DNA from: an uncultured Lachnoclostridium sp.
GTDB taxonomy: Bacteria > Bacillota > Clostridia > Lachnospirales > Lachnospiraceae
Direction: 5' to 3'
Assembly (NCBI GenBank): GCA_902464595.1
Contig: CABQJX010000120.1
Location: 1 to 8,406, forward strand
Length of the DNA: 8,406 nucleotides
The notes under the pieces are model-generated. The model did no database searches. It saw only the letters and a program-made list of their open reading frames with translations, and was not told the DNA's origin. A program made the translations under genes and the position numbers. This document shows positions 1-6,462 of the stretch, piece after piece; position 1 is the first letter of the stretch; each line of letters starts with the position of its first letter.

Positions 1-39
1 TAATTTTTGAACTTAGATGGGTGTGGTTGAGGAACACAT

Positions 40-591
40 TCATGCGTTTGTCGTGAGGGTTGTGATCTTAATGGTATCCCCCATAGGGGCATTGTACTCC
101 GCGTTGACGATATGAAGGGCAATGGACGCCGCCTCATCTACAGGAAGCTTAGCACCCAGCTGCTTTTCGATCATCGCAATGGCATACTCTCCGATCAGAT
201 ACTCCTCATGATAAAAACTGCGCACCTCCCGAATGAGAGGATTGGAAAACATCATATTCTTTTTCAACCGCTCCAGGGCAAAATTAATATGATCTGTCAG
301 CGTAACATATACATTCGGATTCAGAGGACGCCCCAAAACCTCTTTCGCATAGCTGATGATCTCCGCCGAAACCTGAACATGCTCCATAGGAAGATCCGCC
401 AGCAGCTCCTTAAACCGTTCTGTAGTATTCTTGCTTTCCAGGCGGAATATCTTCTCGATCTTCTTTTCGTCGATGGACGAGCCTTCCTTTGCCTTAAAGC
501 CTACTCCCCGTCCCATGACGATGATCTCGCGTCCTTCCTCATCATAGGTGCTCACTACATTATTATTGATTACTTTCTCTATTTTCATCAT
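40..591 (-). CDS. licT: BglG/LicT-family transcription antiterminator, truncated after PRD1
   Basis: This is an RNA-binding antiterminator of the BglG/SacY/LicT family. Residues 2-57 form the CAT RNA-binding domain, recognised by KVINNNVVS near the start and VMGRGVGF at 25-32. Residues about 65-170 form one PTS regulation domain (PRD1), with the two expected phosphorylatable histidines at H101 (LTDH) and H160 (IALHIVNAE). Family members are normally about 275-285 aa with a second PRD. This one ends at 183 aa, in the linker after PRD1, with a TGA. The remaining 39 bases of the window show no PRD2-like sequence in any frame, so this does not look like a simple frameshift. Two ATGs lie in tandem; the second (588) matches the usual MKIxKVINNN start, and no strong Shine-Dalgarno decides between them. 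The gene has its own promoter and a RAT/terminator leader, so it probably controls itself. The symbol rests on family and RAT resemblance only; the target sugar operon is outside the window. Confidence 0.85.
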   Translation of the reverse strand: MMKIEKVINNNVVSTYDEEGREIIVMGRGVGFKAKEGSSIDEKKIEKIFRLESKNTTERFKELLADLPMEHVQVSAEIISYAKEVLGRPLNPNVYVTLTDHINFALERLKKNMMFSNPLIREVRSFYHEEYLIGEYAIAMIEKQLGAKLPVDEAASIALHIVNAEYNAPMGDTIKITTLTTNA

Positions 592-613
592 CTATCATTT
601 AACCGTTATAAAC

Positions 614-684
614 AAAAAAACCAACTTTGCCAAAGGAACTGCGCTCACGAAAAAAGAGCCATTTCCCTTAACAAACTTGGTTTT
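614..684 (-). terminator. Intrinsic terminator in the antiterminator leader, overlapping the RAT
   Basis: On the minus strand the arm at 663-682 pairs with the arm at 619-638 over about 20 positions. I count one G-G mismatch and three G-U wobbles. AAAA/TTTT extend the base, and a run of seven T follows (614-620). The 5' arm begins inside the RAT (the AAAACC segment is shared), so RAT folding and terminator folding exclude each other. This is the standard LicT/SacT control geometry. The terminator lies only about 25 bases before the start codon. It would also stop any read-through from the upstream cda-pts operon, after which I see no other clear terminator. Confidence 0.88.
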
Positions 685-707
685 GCCTGCCGAACAGTAA
701 CAATCCT
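677..707 (-). promoter_or_regulatory. RAT (ribonucleic antiterminator), LicT/SacT type
   Basis: The minus strand carries the family-specific RAT signature: GGATTGTTACTG, a short TTCG loop, then GCAGGCAAAACC. From memory this matches Bacillus bglP/licS-type RATs very closely. The upper stem is CUG/CAG and the lower stem is GG/CC, with the usual asymmetric internal loops. A dimer of the CAT domain binds this hairpin and prevents the overlapping terminator from forming. Its place directly before an antiterminator gene implies positive autoregulation. Confidence 0.9.
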
Positions 708-747
708 TCATCCTTATTCTGTCATAAATAGCTTTCTTATTGGTTAA

Positions 748-776
748 ATAATAACAAAAATTAAGAAAAAAGTCAA
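748..776 (-). promoter_or_regulatory. Sigma-A promoter of the antiterminator gene
   Basis: The -35 box TTGACT (771-776) and the -10 box TATTAT (748-753) are separated by exactly 17 bases in AT-rich DNA. A start site near 741 would give an untranslated leader of about 150 nt containing the whole RAT and terminator. The antiterminator can therefore be transcribed independently of the upstream operon. Confidence 0.75.
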
Positions 777-866
777 GATTATTTTATACTTTTTTAAGTA
801 ATCCCGTAACAGGCCGTTCAGCCACAGGAAGATCCAGTCAGGAAAAGACGTTGAAGCAATGTCTTC

Positions 867-2174
867 CTAAGCCCTGACATAAAGGTAGATCACAGCACTC
901 ACCCCCAAATAGAACCAGGTGGCCGGATTGGAGAACCAGGTAGTAAAAAAGGAGAGCATCATATACATAGCGATCTGCGCATAGATCACATGGCCAGCCG
1001 GACACGTCATTTTCCTGCGAAACCGTGTAAGCCAGTAACATCCCGCCCCCAAAAGCCCGCCAAAGGCTAATATGCCCACCACGCCAAAATCATAGTAAGC
1101 ATCATAAACCAAAGTCAGGGTGGTCAATTCTTCCTTTGTCACAAACAACGGGAAGGCCACCAGGGAGGGGAATAAAAATTTAAGTCCCGTAAAAGCCCAC
1201 AGGGGAAACAGCATACGCAGACCCCAGGTATGAGAGGGAAGCTGTTCCACCAGACAGTTAAAATTATCGTAATTGTTCGCAATATACATATAAGGCTGGG
1301 TGATGAAAATAGGCATATGGCTGTTCTTCATCTCAAAAATACCGTTTAAATATTCCACACTGTGGCTGCGCATAACGGTAAGCAGCACATAGGCGGGAAC
1401 CATACACGCCGCGATCACTCCTACATAGATCAGGGAGACTCCCCCGCTCATGGAAATATAGGTAAACAGAGCCATTCCCACTGCAAGGATCAGCTGGAAC
1501 CGCGACACACAAAGAACGGGTACTGCGAGAGATAAAACAGTCAGGATCACTCCAATCCAAAAACCATTATCCCTGGTCAGCCCCCTGCCTCTCCTTCTGA
1601 CGATGAGGCAGTATACCGCAAAAAGGCTTGGAACCAATATGCAGGACACGGTAAAATAATGGACGCCGCTCACATGGAAATAGGAATAGGCATGGGGCAC
1701 ACCATAGGAAAACAAAGGGATGAACCCCAGCTTCCATGCTTCAAAGAAAAAAGCCAGAAAAGAGACTCCTACCAGCGCGCCCATAGAATGAAGAAGCCGC
1801 TTTGCCTGGAGCGGTGATTCCGCTGAGGAGTAATAACGATATACTGACTGCATATCCGCCGCACTCCAGCCATCATACAGGCGATGGAATACCTCGTACA
1901 CGACCCAGAAGGAAAGAACTGCGAAAAGAAAGCAGAACCATGTCATCAAACTCCAATCCCCCTGGAGCCGGCTCAGCTTCAAGCAGGAAATCCCCTGCCC
2001 TCCCACAAAGAACAGGCAGAAAAGGCCGCGCAGATGGATCGGATTCTCCGTTTCCATGTAATCCCGTATATACAGCCACAGGGCCGCTCCGATCAGGACC
2101 AGCCCGGACAGCAGGTATAGATGCTGCCGGGCCAGTACAAAGCTTATCACATAACAAATTAGGTAAACTGCCAT
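867..2174 (-). CDS. Wzy-like oligosaccharide repeat-unit polymerase (multi-spanning membrane protein)
   Basis: A 435-aa, very hydrophobic protein with roughly 10-12 membrane spans (clear ones near 3-15, 19-36, 74-95, 131-147, 172-191, 205-223, 225-240, 247-266, 366-381, 397-412 and 419-432). The pattern resembles the oligosaccharide repeat-unit polymerase (Wzy/O-antigen polymerase-like) group. The supporting signs are CVSRFQLIL (222-230), PYMYIANNYDNFN (294-306) in a large loop, then a GLRMLFPLWAFTGLKFLFP segment and YDAYYDFGVVG (357-367). Such enzymes join lipid-linked repeat units of capsule or exopolysaccharide outside the membrane. The start codon follows the ptsI stop directly (TAAATG), with GGAGAAGG about 11 bases upstream inside ptsI, so translation is probably coupled. 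No glycosyltransferases or flippase lie beside it, which is unusual for a polymerase. The assignment is by pattern only; another polytopic surface-polymer enzyme is possible. Confidence 0.68.
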   Translation of the reverse strand: MAVYLICYVISFVLARQHLYLLSGLVLIGAALWLYIRDYMETENPIHLRGLFCLFFVGGQGISCLKLSRLQGDWSLMTWFCFLFAVLSFWVVYEVFHRLYDGWSAADMQSVYRYYSSAESPLQAKRLLHSMGALVGVSFLAFFFEAWKLGFIPLFSYGVPHAYSYFHVSGVHYFTVSCILVPSLFAVYCLIVRRRGRGLTRDNGFWIGVILTVLSLAVPVLCVSRFQLILAVGMALFTYISMSGGVSLIYVGVIAACMVPAYVLLTVMRSHSVEYLNGIFEMKNSHMPIFITQPYMYIANNYDNFNCLVEQLPSHTWGLRMLFPLWAFTGLKFLFPSLVAFPLFVTKEELTTLTLVYDAYYDFGVVGILAFGGLLGAGCYWLTRFRRKMTCPAGHVIYAQIAMYMMLSFFTTWFSNPATWFYLGVSAVIYLYVRA

Positions 2175-3896
2175 TTAGTCTGCAACCTTCTCCACAAATT
2201 CTCTCATATATGCTTCGATCTCTGCTGCTGTATCAAAGCTCATGGCCTTGTCAGCTACCGCTGCCAGCTCCTCTGTGCTGTATCCCATCACCATTTTTCT
2301 GGCCCTCAGCATAGCAGAAGCGCTCATACTGAACTCATTCAGTCCGAAAGCAAGAAGCAGCGGGATCATCAAAGGATCGCTGGCAGCCTCACCGCACATT
2401 CCCACCATAATCCCCTCTTTCCGTCCGCAGGCAATGATGTGGCGGATGCTTCTGAGCACTGCCGGATTAAAGGTAGAATACAGATAGGACACCTTTTTAT
2501 TGCCCCGGTCCACTGACATGGTGTACTGGGTCAGATCATTGGTTCCAATGCTGAAGAAATCAGCCTCCCTGGCAAAAATATCTGCGATCAGAGATGCAGC
2601 AGCCGTTTCCACCATGATCCCCACCTGAATGTCTTTCTTGTATGGGATTCCTTTTTCATCTAACTCTGCCTTGATCTCCTCCACCAGGGCCCTTGCCTGA
2701 CGGTATTCCTCAATACAGGTCACAAGAGGGATCATAATCCTTATATTTCCAAAAGCGCTGGCCCGCAAAAGCGCCCGCAGCTGAGGCTTATAGATGTCTT
2801 CTCTCCGATCCAGGCAGAACCGGATGGCACGGTATCCCAGGAAAGGATTTTCATCCTTCTCCAGGCCCATGTAGGGGATCTCCTTGTCGCCTCCAATATC
2901 CAAAGTCCTTATAATAACAGGCTTCCCTGCCATAGCGGCCGCTACCTGTTTGTACGCTTCAAATTGTTCTTCCTCTGTGGGCATGGACTCCCGATCCATA
3001 AACAAAAATTCGGTTCGGAACAGGCCGATCCCTTCCCCGTCATATTGAAGAACCTTCTCAACATCCTCTGGTCTTCCAATATTTGCCACGATCTCTACGC
3101 GGACACCGTCTTTTGTAACAGAAGGTTTGCCGATATAGCGCTCCAGCTCCTGTTTCTCCTCAAGGAATCTTACTCTCTTTTCCTCATATTCTTTCTGAAC
3201 TGCAGGATCCGGATTGACACAGACTTCTCCTTCTCCTCCGTCAAGGGCGATCTGATCTCCGTCCTTGACCTGTTCCATTACGCCAGTGACTGCCACCACA
3301 GCTGGGATCTCTAGAGCCCTGGCCAAAATAGCGCTGTGGGACGTCTTGCCTCCAAGCTCTGTGACAATACCGGCCACCCGCTTCGGATCAATCCCCGCTG
3401 TCATAGAAGGAGTCAGATCAGCTGCAACGATAATGCTCCCCTCAGGGAGAGAGGAAATATCCACAGACTGAACGCCTAAAAGAATCTGCTGCATACGGGT
3501 CTTTATGTCCCTCATATCAGTGGCTCTCTGCTGGAAAAGCTCGTCTCCCATGGCCGCAAACATGTCCGCGTAGGTATTGCAGGTAGTCTCAACCGCATAC
3601 TCGCTGTTGATCCCCTGGCCCCGGATCGCTCCCTCGATCTCCCCGATGAGCATAGGGTCTCCCAAAAGCATCATATGGCCTTCCATAATCTCTGCTTCCT
3701 TCTCTCCTACCCGCAAAGCCAAATCCTCTGCCAGCTTCTTTGTTGCCTCAATGGTCTGTTCCAGCGCTCCCTTAAAGCGCTGTACCTCAGCCTCAGGATC
3801 CGCCACCGCCTGTCTGACGACCGCTAATTCCTTCTCCTCCACTTTTACTGCCCTGCCAATTCCAATACCGGAAGAAGCACTTGTTCCTTTAAGCAT
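2175..3896 (-). CDS. ptsI: Phosphoenolpyruvate-protein phosphotransferase (PTS enzyme I)
   Basis: Cytoplasmic enzyme I autophosphorylates from PEP and passes the phosphate to HPr His15, the first step of all PTS sugar uptake. At 573 aa it has full normal length. In order: the N-terminal HPr-binding helical domain (about 1-145); the swivelling phosphohistidine domain with GGKTSHSAILA, active His187; and the C-terminal PEP-binding TIM barrel with GLFRTEFLFM (Arg294), RTLDIGGDKE (Arg330), GIMVET, FSIGTNDLTQY (447-458) and the catalytic Cys501 in GMCGEAASD. All key residues are present. The start is supported by AAGGAGGT at 3903-3910, seven bases before the ATG. It lies 39 bases after ptsH, with a small hairpin in that gap, and its stop abuts the start of the Wzy-like gene. 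Confidence 0.98.
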   Translation of the reverse strand: MLKGTSASSGIGIGRAVKVEEKELAVVRQAVADPEAEVQRFKGALEQTIEATKKLAEDLALRVGEKEAEIMEGHMMLLGDPMLIGEIEGAIRGQGINSEYAVETTCNTYADMFAAMGDELFQQRATDMRDIKTRMQQILLGVQSVDISSLPEGSIIVAADLTPSMTAGIDPKRVAGIVTELGGKTSHSAILARALEIPAVVAVTGVMEQVKDGDQIALDGGEGEVCVNPDPAVQKEYEEKRVRFLEEKQELERYIGKPSVTKDGVRVEIVANIGRPEDVEKVLQYDGEGIGLFRTEFLFMDRESMPTEEEQFEAYKQVAAAMAGKPVIIRTLDIGGDKEIPYMGLEKDENPFLGYRAIRFCLDRREDIYKPQLRALLRASAFGNIRIMIPLVTCIEEYRQARALVEEIKAELDEKGIPYKKDIQVGIMVETAAASLIADIFAREADFFSIGTNDLTQYTMSVDRGNKKVSYLYSTFNPAVLRSIRHIIACGRKEGIMVGMCGEAASDPLMIPLLLAFGLNEFSMSASAMLRARKMVMGYSTEELAAVADKAMSFDTAAEIEAYMREFVEKVAD

Positions 3897-3918
3897 AACA
3901 CTACCTCCTTATTGATCC

Positions 3919-3933
3919 AGCCGCCCAGCGGCT
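3919..3933 (-). other. Intercistronic stem-loop between ptsH and ptsI
   Basis: A perfect 6-bp inverted repeat AGCCGC/GCGGCT with a 3-base loop begins three bases after the ptsH stop codon. No T-run follows; the ptsI ribosome binding site comes about 8 bases later. It is not an intrinsic terminator. It could protect the upstream mRNA 3' end, mark a processing site or tune the HPr:EI ratio. The hairpin is seen in the sequence; its role is inferred. Confidence 0.55.
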
Positions 3934-3935
3934 CT

Positions 3936-4199
3936 TTACTCTCCCAGGCCTTCTTCCACAAGGCGGATCATCCCCGCCAATGCGCTTTCCTCGTCCGGGC
4001 CTTCACATACAAATTCAATCTCGTCGCCGCATTTCACGCAGGCTCCCAGAACGCTCAGCACACTCTTTGCATTGGCTGTGGAAGAACGCACCTTAAAAGA
4101 AACCTTTGATTTATAGCGAAGAGCCTCCTTGCAGAGAAGCCCAGCCGGCCTTAGATGAAGACCGGATGGATTTTTGATCGTGATCGACTGTGTTACCAT
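3936..4199 (-). CDS. ptsH: HPr phosphocarrier protein
   Basis: HPr carries phosphate from enzyme I to the sugar-specific EIIA proteins and to PRD regulators. At 87 aa it has the standard length. The active-site histidine is His15 in NPSGLHLRPAG, with the conserved Arg17. Ser46 in NAKSVLSV is the site phosphorylated by HPr kinase in Firmicutes for CcpA-mediated catabolite repression, so this is a true HPr rather than Crh (which lacks His15). Oddities are a Leu at position 16, where Ala is common, and four cysteines: Cys23, Cys54 and Cys57 as a CxxC (ACVKCG), and Cys65. The ribosome binding site AAGGAGGGGG (4205-4214) is strong and lies five bases before the ATG. It follows cdaR by 24 bases, implying co-transcription with the c-di-AMP genes. 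Confidence 0.97.
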   Translation of the reverse strand: MVTQSITIKNPSGLHLRPAGLLCKEALRYKSKVSFKVRSSTANAKSVLSVLGACVKCGDEIEFVCEGPDEESALAGMIRLVEEGLGE

Positions 4200-4223
4200 T
4201 TATACCCCCTCCTTACTGACTGA

Positions 4224-5582
4224 TCAGCCCTCAGGCTGCTGCTTCCCATCTGTTCCTTCTGAGCTTTGAGGCTCGCTGTCTCTTACACTGCTTTCCCCGA
4301 TGTTTTCTGCCCCAGACTCAGGCTCGCCGTCTGCCTCTGTGGCTTCTTCCTTATGGGTCACTGTGACCATAAGGGGATCACAGCTTATGAGCCCATAAGC
4401 CTCTCCCAGCTGAACTGTGATAGAAGCCTGATGGATACCTGGCTCCATATCCTCAACCATCATCTCTGCCCCCAGCATATCTGCTGACAGCTGATCCAGA
4501 TCCTCCTTCAGGCCACGGATCACGATGTTCACTGTATCACGGTCATATTCATACTCATAATCACTGTGGAAACCCACACGCTTAATATCGCTGGTCTTCA
4601 CAGAAAAGGTCCGATCCTCCAAAGGTTCTACCTTTATGACGATCTTTACCTGGCTGTCCTCCTGATTTGCTAACGATACACCTGACGGAAGATATTCGCT
4701 GATGTCCAGGGTGATCTCCTTGTCTCCTGTAGCCCCATCCATATTTAAAAGGGAGCTGGGGATCACAATAGAGCCCACATTGGCCAGATCCGATTTCAAT
4801 CCCTTCACCGCCACGGAATTGACGCTCGCCTCAATACCTGTAAAACGGTATCCGTCTGCCACTCTTCCCTCTGGCTCCAGGCTCAGCATCAAGCTCTTTC
4901 TCTTGAGGATGGGCAGGGTATAATCTACGCTGGAACGGCTGAAAACAACCCGTTTATCCGTGGGGATCACATTTCCATTGGCATCAAAGCACACTACCGA
5001 AGCCGTATCTGACAGGTTGGAGTCTGCCCCGTCCACGTCAATAACGATTCCCACAGAGCTGATCTGGCCTACCACAGACATCGGGCCGCTGACATAAATA
5101 TAATTGGGGGATACAGACGGGATCCCCTGGTCATATCCTTCTGCCTGCTCTCCCTCTGTCTTCACCATTACCTCAAAGGGCTTTCGCTGCAGGTTTTCTG
5201 TCTTAATACGGATCACTCCCGGTTTTGCCACCGGATCATCCAGCAGACGCTTATTATTTTTCACCTCAATCTTTACAGGAACTGCGCCGGTGGGCTCATA
5301 GATCTCTGCAAGATCAATATAAGCCCTGAAATCAGAAGCGCTGATACCTGCCTTATCCAAAGTACGGACCCGGTAGCTCACAGTAACCGTATCCTTTTCC
5401 GTCAGAAGCTCATAAGTTTTTCCGTTGGCAGAAAGAATCTCTCCATTCACAATCTCCAAAGGGATCTCTTTTGAGTCAGAATCCTCAGGATTGTTAATGT
5501 TCACCACTGCCAGCCAGACAAAAAACGCCAGGAACACAGAAAGAACCTTAAGCCCCAGATTATTAGACAGCTTTTTTTCCAT
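4224..5582 (-). CDS. cdaR: CdaR, YbbR-domain regulator of the diadenylate cyclase
   Basis: A membrane-anchored extracytoplasmic protein that, in studied Firmicutes, binds and modulates CdaA. Residues 10-28 form a single N-terminal membrane anchor ending in the typical VWLAVVNINNPE. After it come about four YbbR repeats (roughly 38-128, 132-218, 225-317 and 323-410), each a beta-rich module with a xVxGP/xVKG-type turn (VSGPMSVV, VKGLKSDL, IRGLKEDL). The last 40 residues or so (411-452) are low-complexity and rich in Glu, Ser and Gly, probably a disordered outer tail. At 452 aa the length is normal for a four-domain CdaR. Its start overlaps the end of cdaA by 20 bases, as expected for translationally coupled partners. 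The usual third partner, glmM, does not follow; ptsH does. Confidence 0.95.
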   Translation of the reverse strand: MEKKLSNNLGLKVLSVFLAFFVWLAVVNINNPEDSDSKEIPLEIVNGEILSANGKTYELLTEKDTVTVSYRVRTLDKAGISASDFRAYIDLAEIYEPTGAVPVKIEVKNNKRLLDDPVAKPGVIRIKTENLQRKPFEVMVKTEGEQAEGYDQGIPSVSPNYIYVSGPMSVVGQISSVGIVIDVDGADSNLSDTASVVCFDANGNVIPTDKRVVFSRSSVDYTLPILKRKSLMLSLEPEGRVADGYRFTGIEASVNSVAVKGLKSDLANVGSIVIPSSLLNMDGATGDKEITLDISEYLPSGVSLANQEDSQVKIVIKVEPLEDRTFSVKTSDIKRVGFHSDYEYEYDRDTVNIVIRGLKEDLDQLSADMLGAEMMVEDMEPGIHQASITVQLGEAYGLISCDPLMVTVTHKEEATEADGEPESGAENIGESSVRDSEPQSSEGTDGKQQPEG

Positions 5583-6432
5583 TCTTCCGCCTTCCCTTCC
5601 ATAATTTGAATCGATTCCCTGTGCCAGGCTCCTCTTTTAAAATGGAAAGGGCCTGCTTCAGGCTGTCTGCGTCCGGTATCCTGGTAAGGATCCCGCCCTC
5701 AGCTACGGATACCCTGCCAGTCTCCTCTGATACTACGATCGTAAGGCTGTCCGTCACCTCGCTGACGCCTACAGCCGCTCTGTGACGGGTTCCCAAATCC
5801 TTGCTGATGTCCATATTATCTGTCAGGGGGAGATAGCATGTTGCAGCCGTAATACGGTTCCCCCGGATCACCACTGCACCGTCATGGAGAGGGGTATTGT
5901 GTTCAAATATGTTGATCAGAAGCTGGCTGGTCACCAGACCATTGATCTCAATACCCGTCCGCTCGATCTCCTTTAAGGAGGAGCTGCGCTCAATCACCAT
6001 CAGCGCTCCGGTCTTTACCTTAGCCATCTCAAAAGTAGCTCTGGTCAGCTCATTAATGGTTCTGTCGTTAAAGCCCTGGTTCTCCTTCCCATCATCAAAG
6101 GAAAAAAGATAGGACATATAGTTCCTGCTTCCCAGCTGCTCCAGGGCTTTTCGCAGTTCCGGCTGAAATATGATAAGAAGTGCCGTCACAGCAATCGTAG
6201 TTGTATTTTCCAGGATCCATAATATTGTCGTCAGATGAAATACGGCGGCAAACAGAACGAACACCAAAATCACCAAAAGTCCCTTCAACAGGTTCCAGGC
6301 CCTTGTGTTCTTGATCCAAACCAGAATTTCGTAGACCAGAAATGAAATGATGGCGATCTCCACCACATTTCCAACAGACAGCCTTGGCAGCAGGGAAAGC
6401 CAGGACGACACCTTGCTCAGCATTTCCGCCAT
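5563..6432 (-). CDS. cdaA: CdaA, membrane diadenylate cyclase
   Basis: CdaA joins two ATP into cyclic di-AMP, a messenger controlling potassium and osmolyte transport and cell-wall homeostasis. From the chosen start (289 aa) three N-terminal membrane spans cover about 22-42, 48-66 and 74-88. The cytoplasmic DAC domain follows, with LHDGAVVI (DGA at 184-186) and GTRHRAAVG (RHR at 216-218), the two ATP-binding and catalytic motifs; both are intact. A longer reading from 6450 adds MEGGED. I chose 6432 because the perfect Shine-Dalgarno AAGGAGGTGA (6437-6446) lies inside those extra codons and four bases before this ATG; a weaker GGAG could serve the upstream ATG. It lies 30 bases after the 319-aa membrane gene and overlaps cdaR by 20 bases. 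Confidence 0.96.
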   Translation of the reverse strand: MAEMLSKVSSWLSLLPRLSVGNVVEIAIISFLVYEILVWIKNTRAWNLLKGLLVILVFVLFAAVFHLTTILWILENTTTIAVTALLIIFQPELRKALEQLGSRNYMSYLFSFDDGKENQGFNDRTINELTRATFEMAKVKTGALMVIERSSSLKEIERTGIEINGLVTSQLLINIFEHNTPLHDGAVVIRGNRITAATCYLPLTDNMDISKDLGTRHRAAVGVSEVTDSLTIVVSEETGRVSVAEGGILTRIPDADSLKQALSILKEEPGTGNRFKLWKGRRKNGKKAV

Positions 6433-6436
6433 ATCT

Positions 6437-6446
6437 TCACCTCCTT
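6437..6446 (-). promoter_or_regulatory. Ribosome binding site deciding the cdaA start
   Basis: AAGGAGGTGA on the minus strand is complementary to the 16S rRNA 3' end over its full length. It sits four bases before the ATG at 6430-6432. An in-frame ATG upstream (6448-6450) would place this site inside the coding sequence, which argues for the shorter protein. Confidence 0.75.
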
Positions 6447-6462
6447 CCATTCTTTCTCCATT

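Noticed and set aside
1..39. Insertion-sequence end interrupting the antiterminator
   Set aside because: No known terminal inverted repeat or target duplication can be recognised in only 39 bases; the boundary remains a possibility, not a feature.
112..747. 211-codon open frame on the plus strand
   Set aside because: It lies antisense to the antiterminator and runs through its RAT, terminator and promoter. Its protein shows no recognisable domain, and the minus-strand gene has clear family motifs.
781..866. Intrinsic terminator after the polymerase gene
   Set aside because: Only weak short stems such as GGAAGAC/GTCTTTTCC with a bulge and no proper T-run are present.
1802..2314. 170-codon plus-strand open frame over the ptsI/polymerase junction
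   Set aside because: Composition is Pro/Ser/Arg-rich with no domain, as expected for a shadow of the two minus-strand genes.
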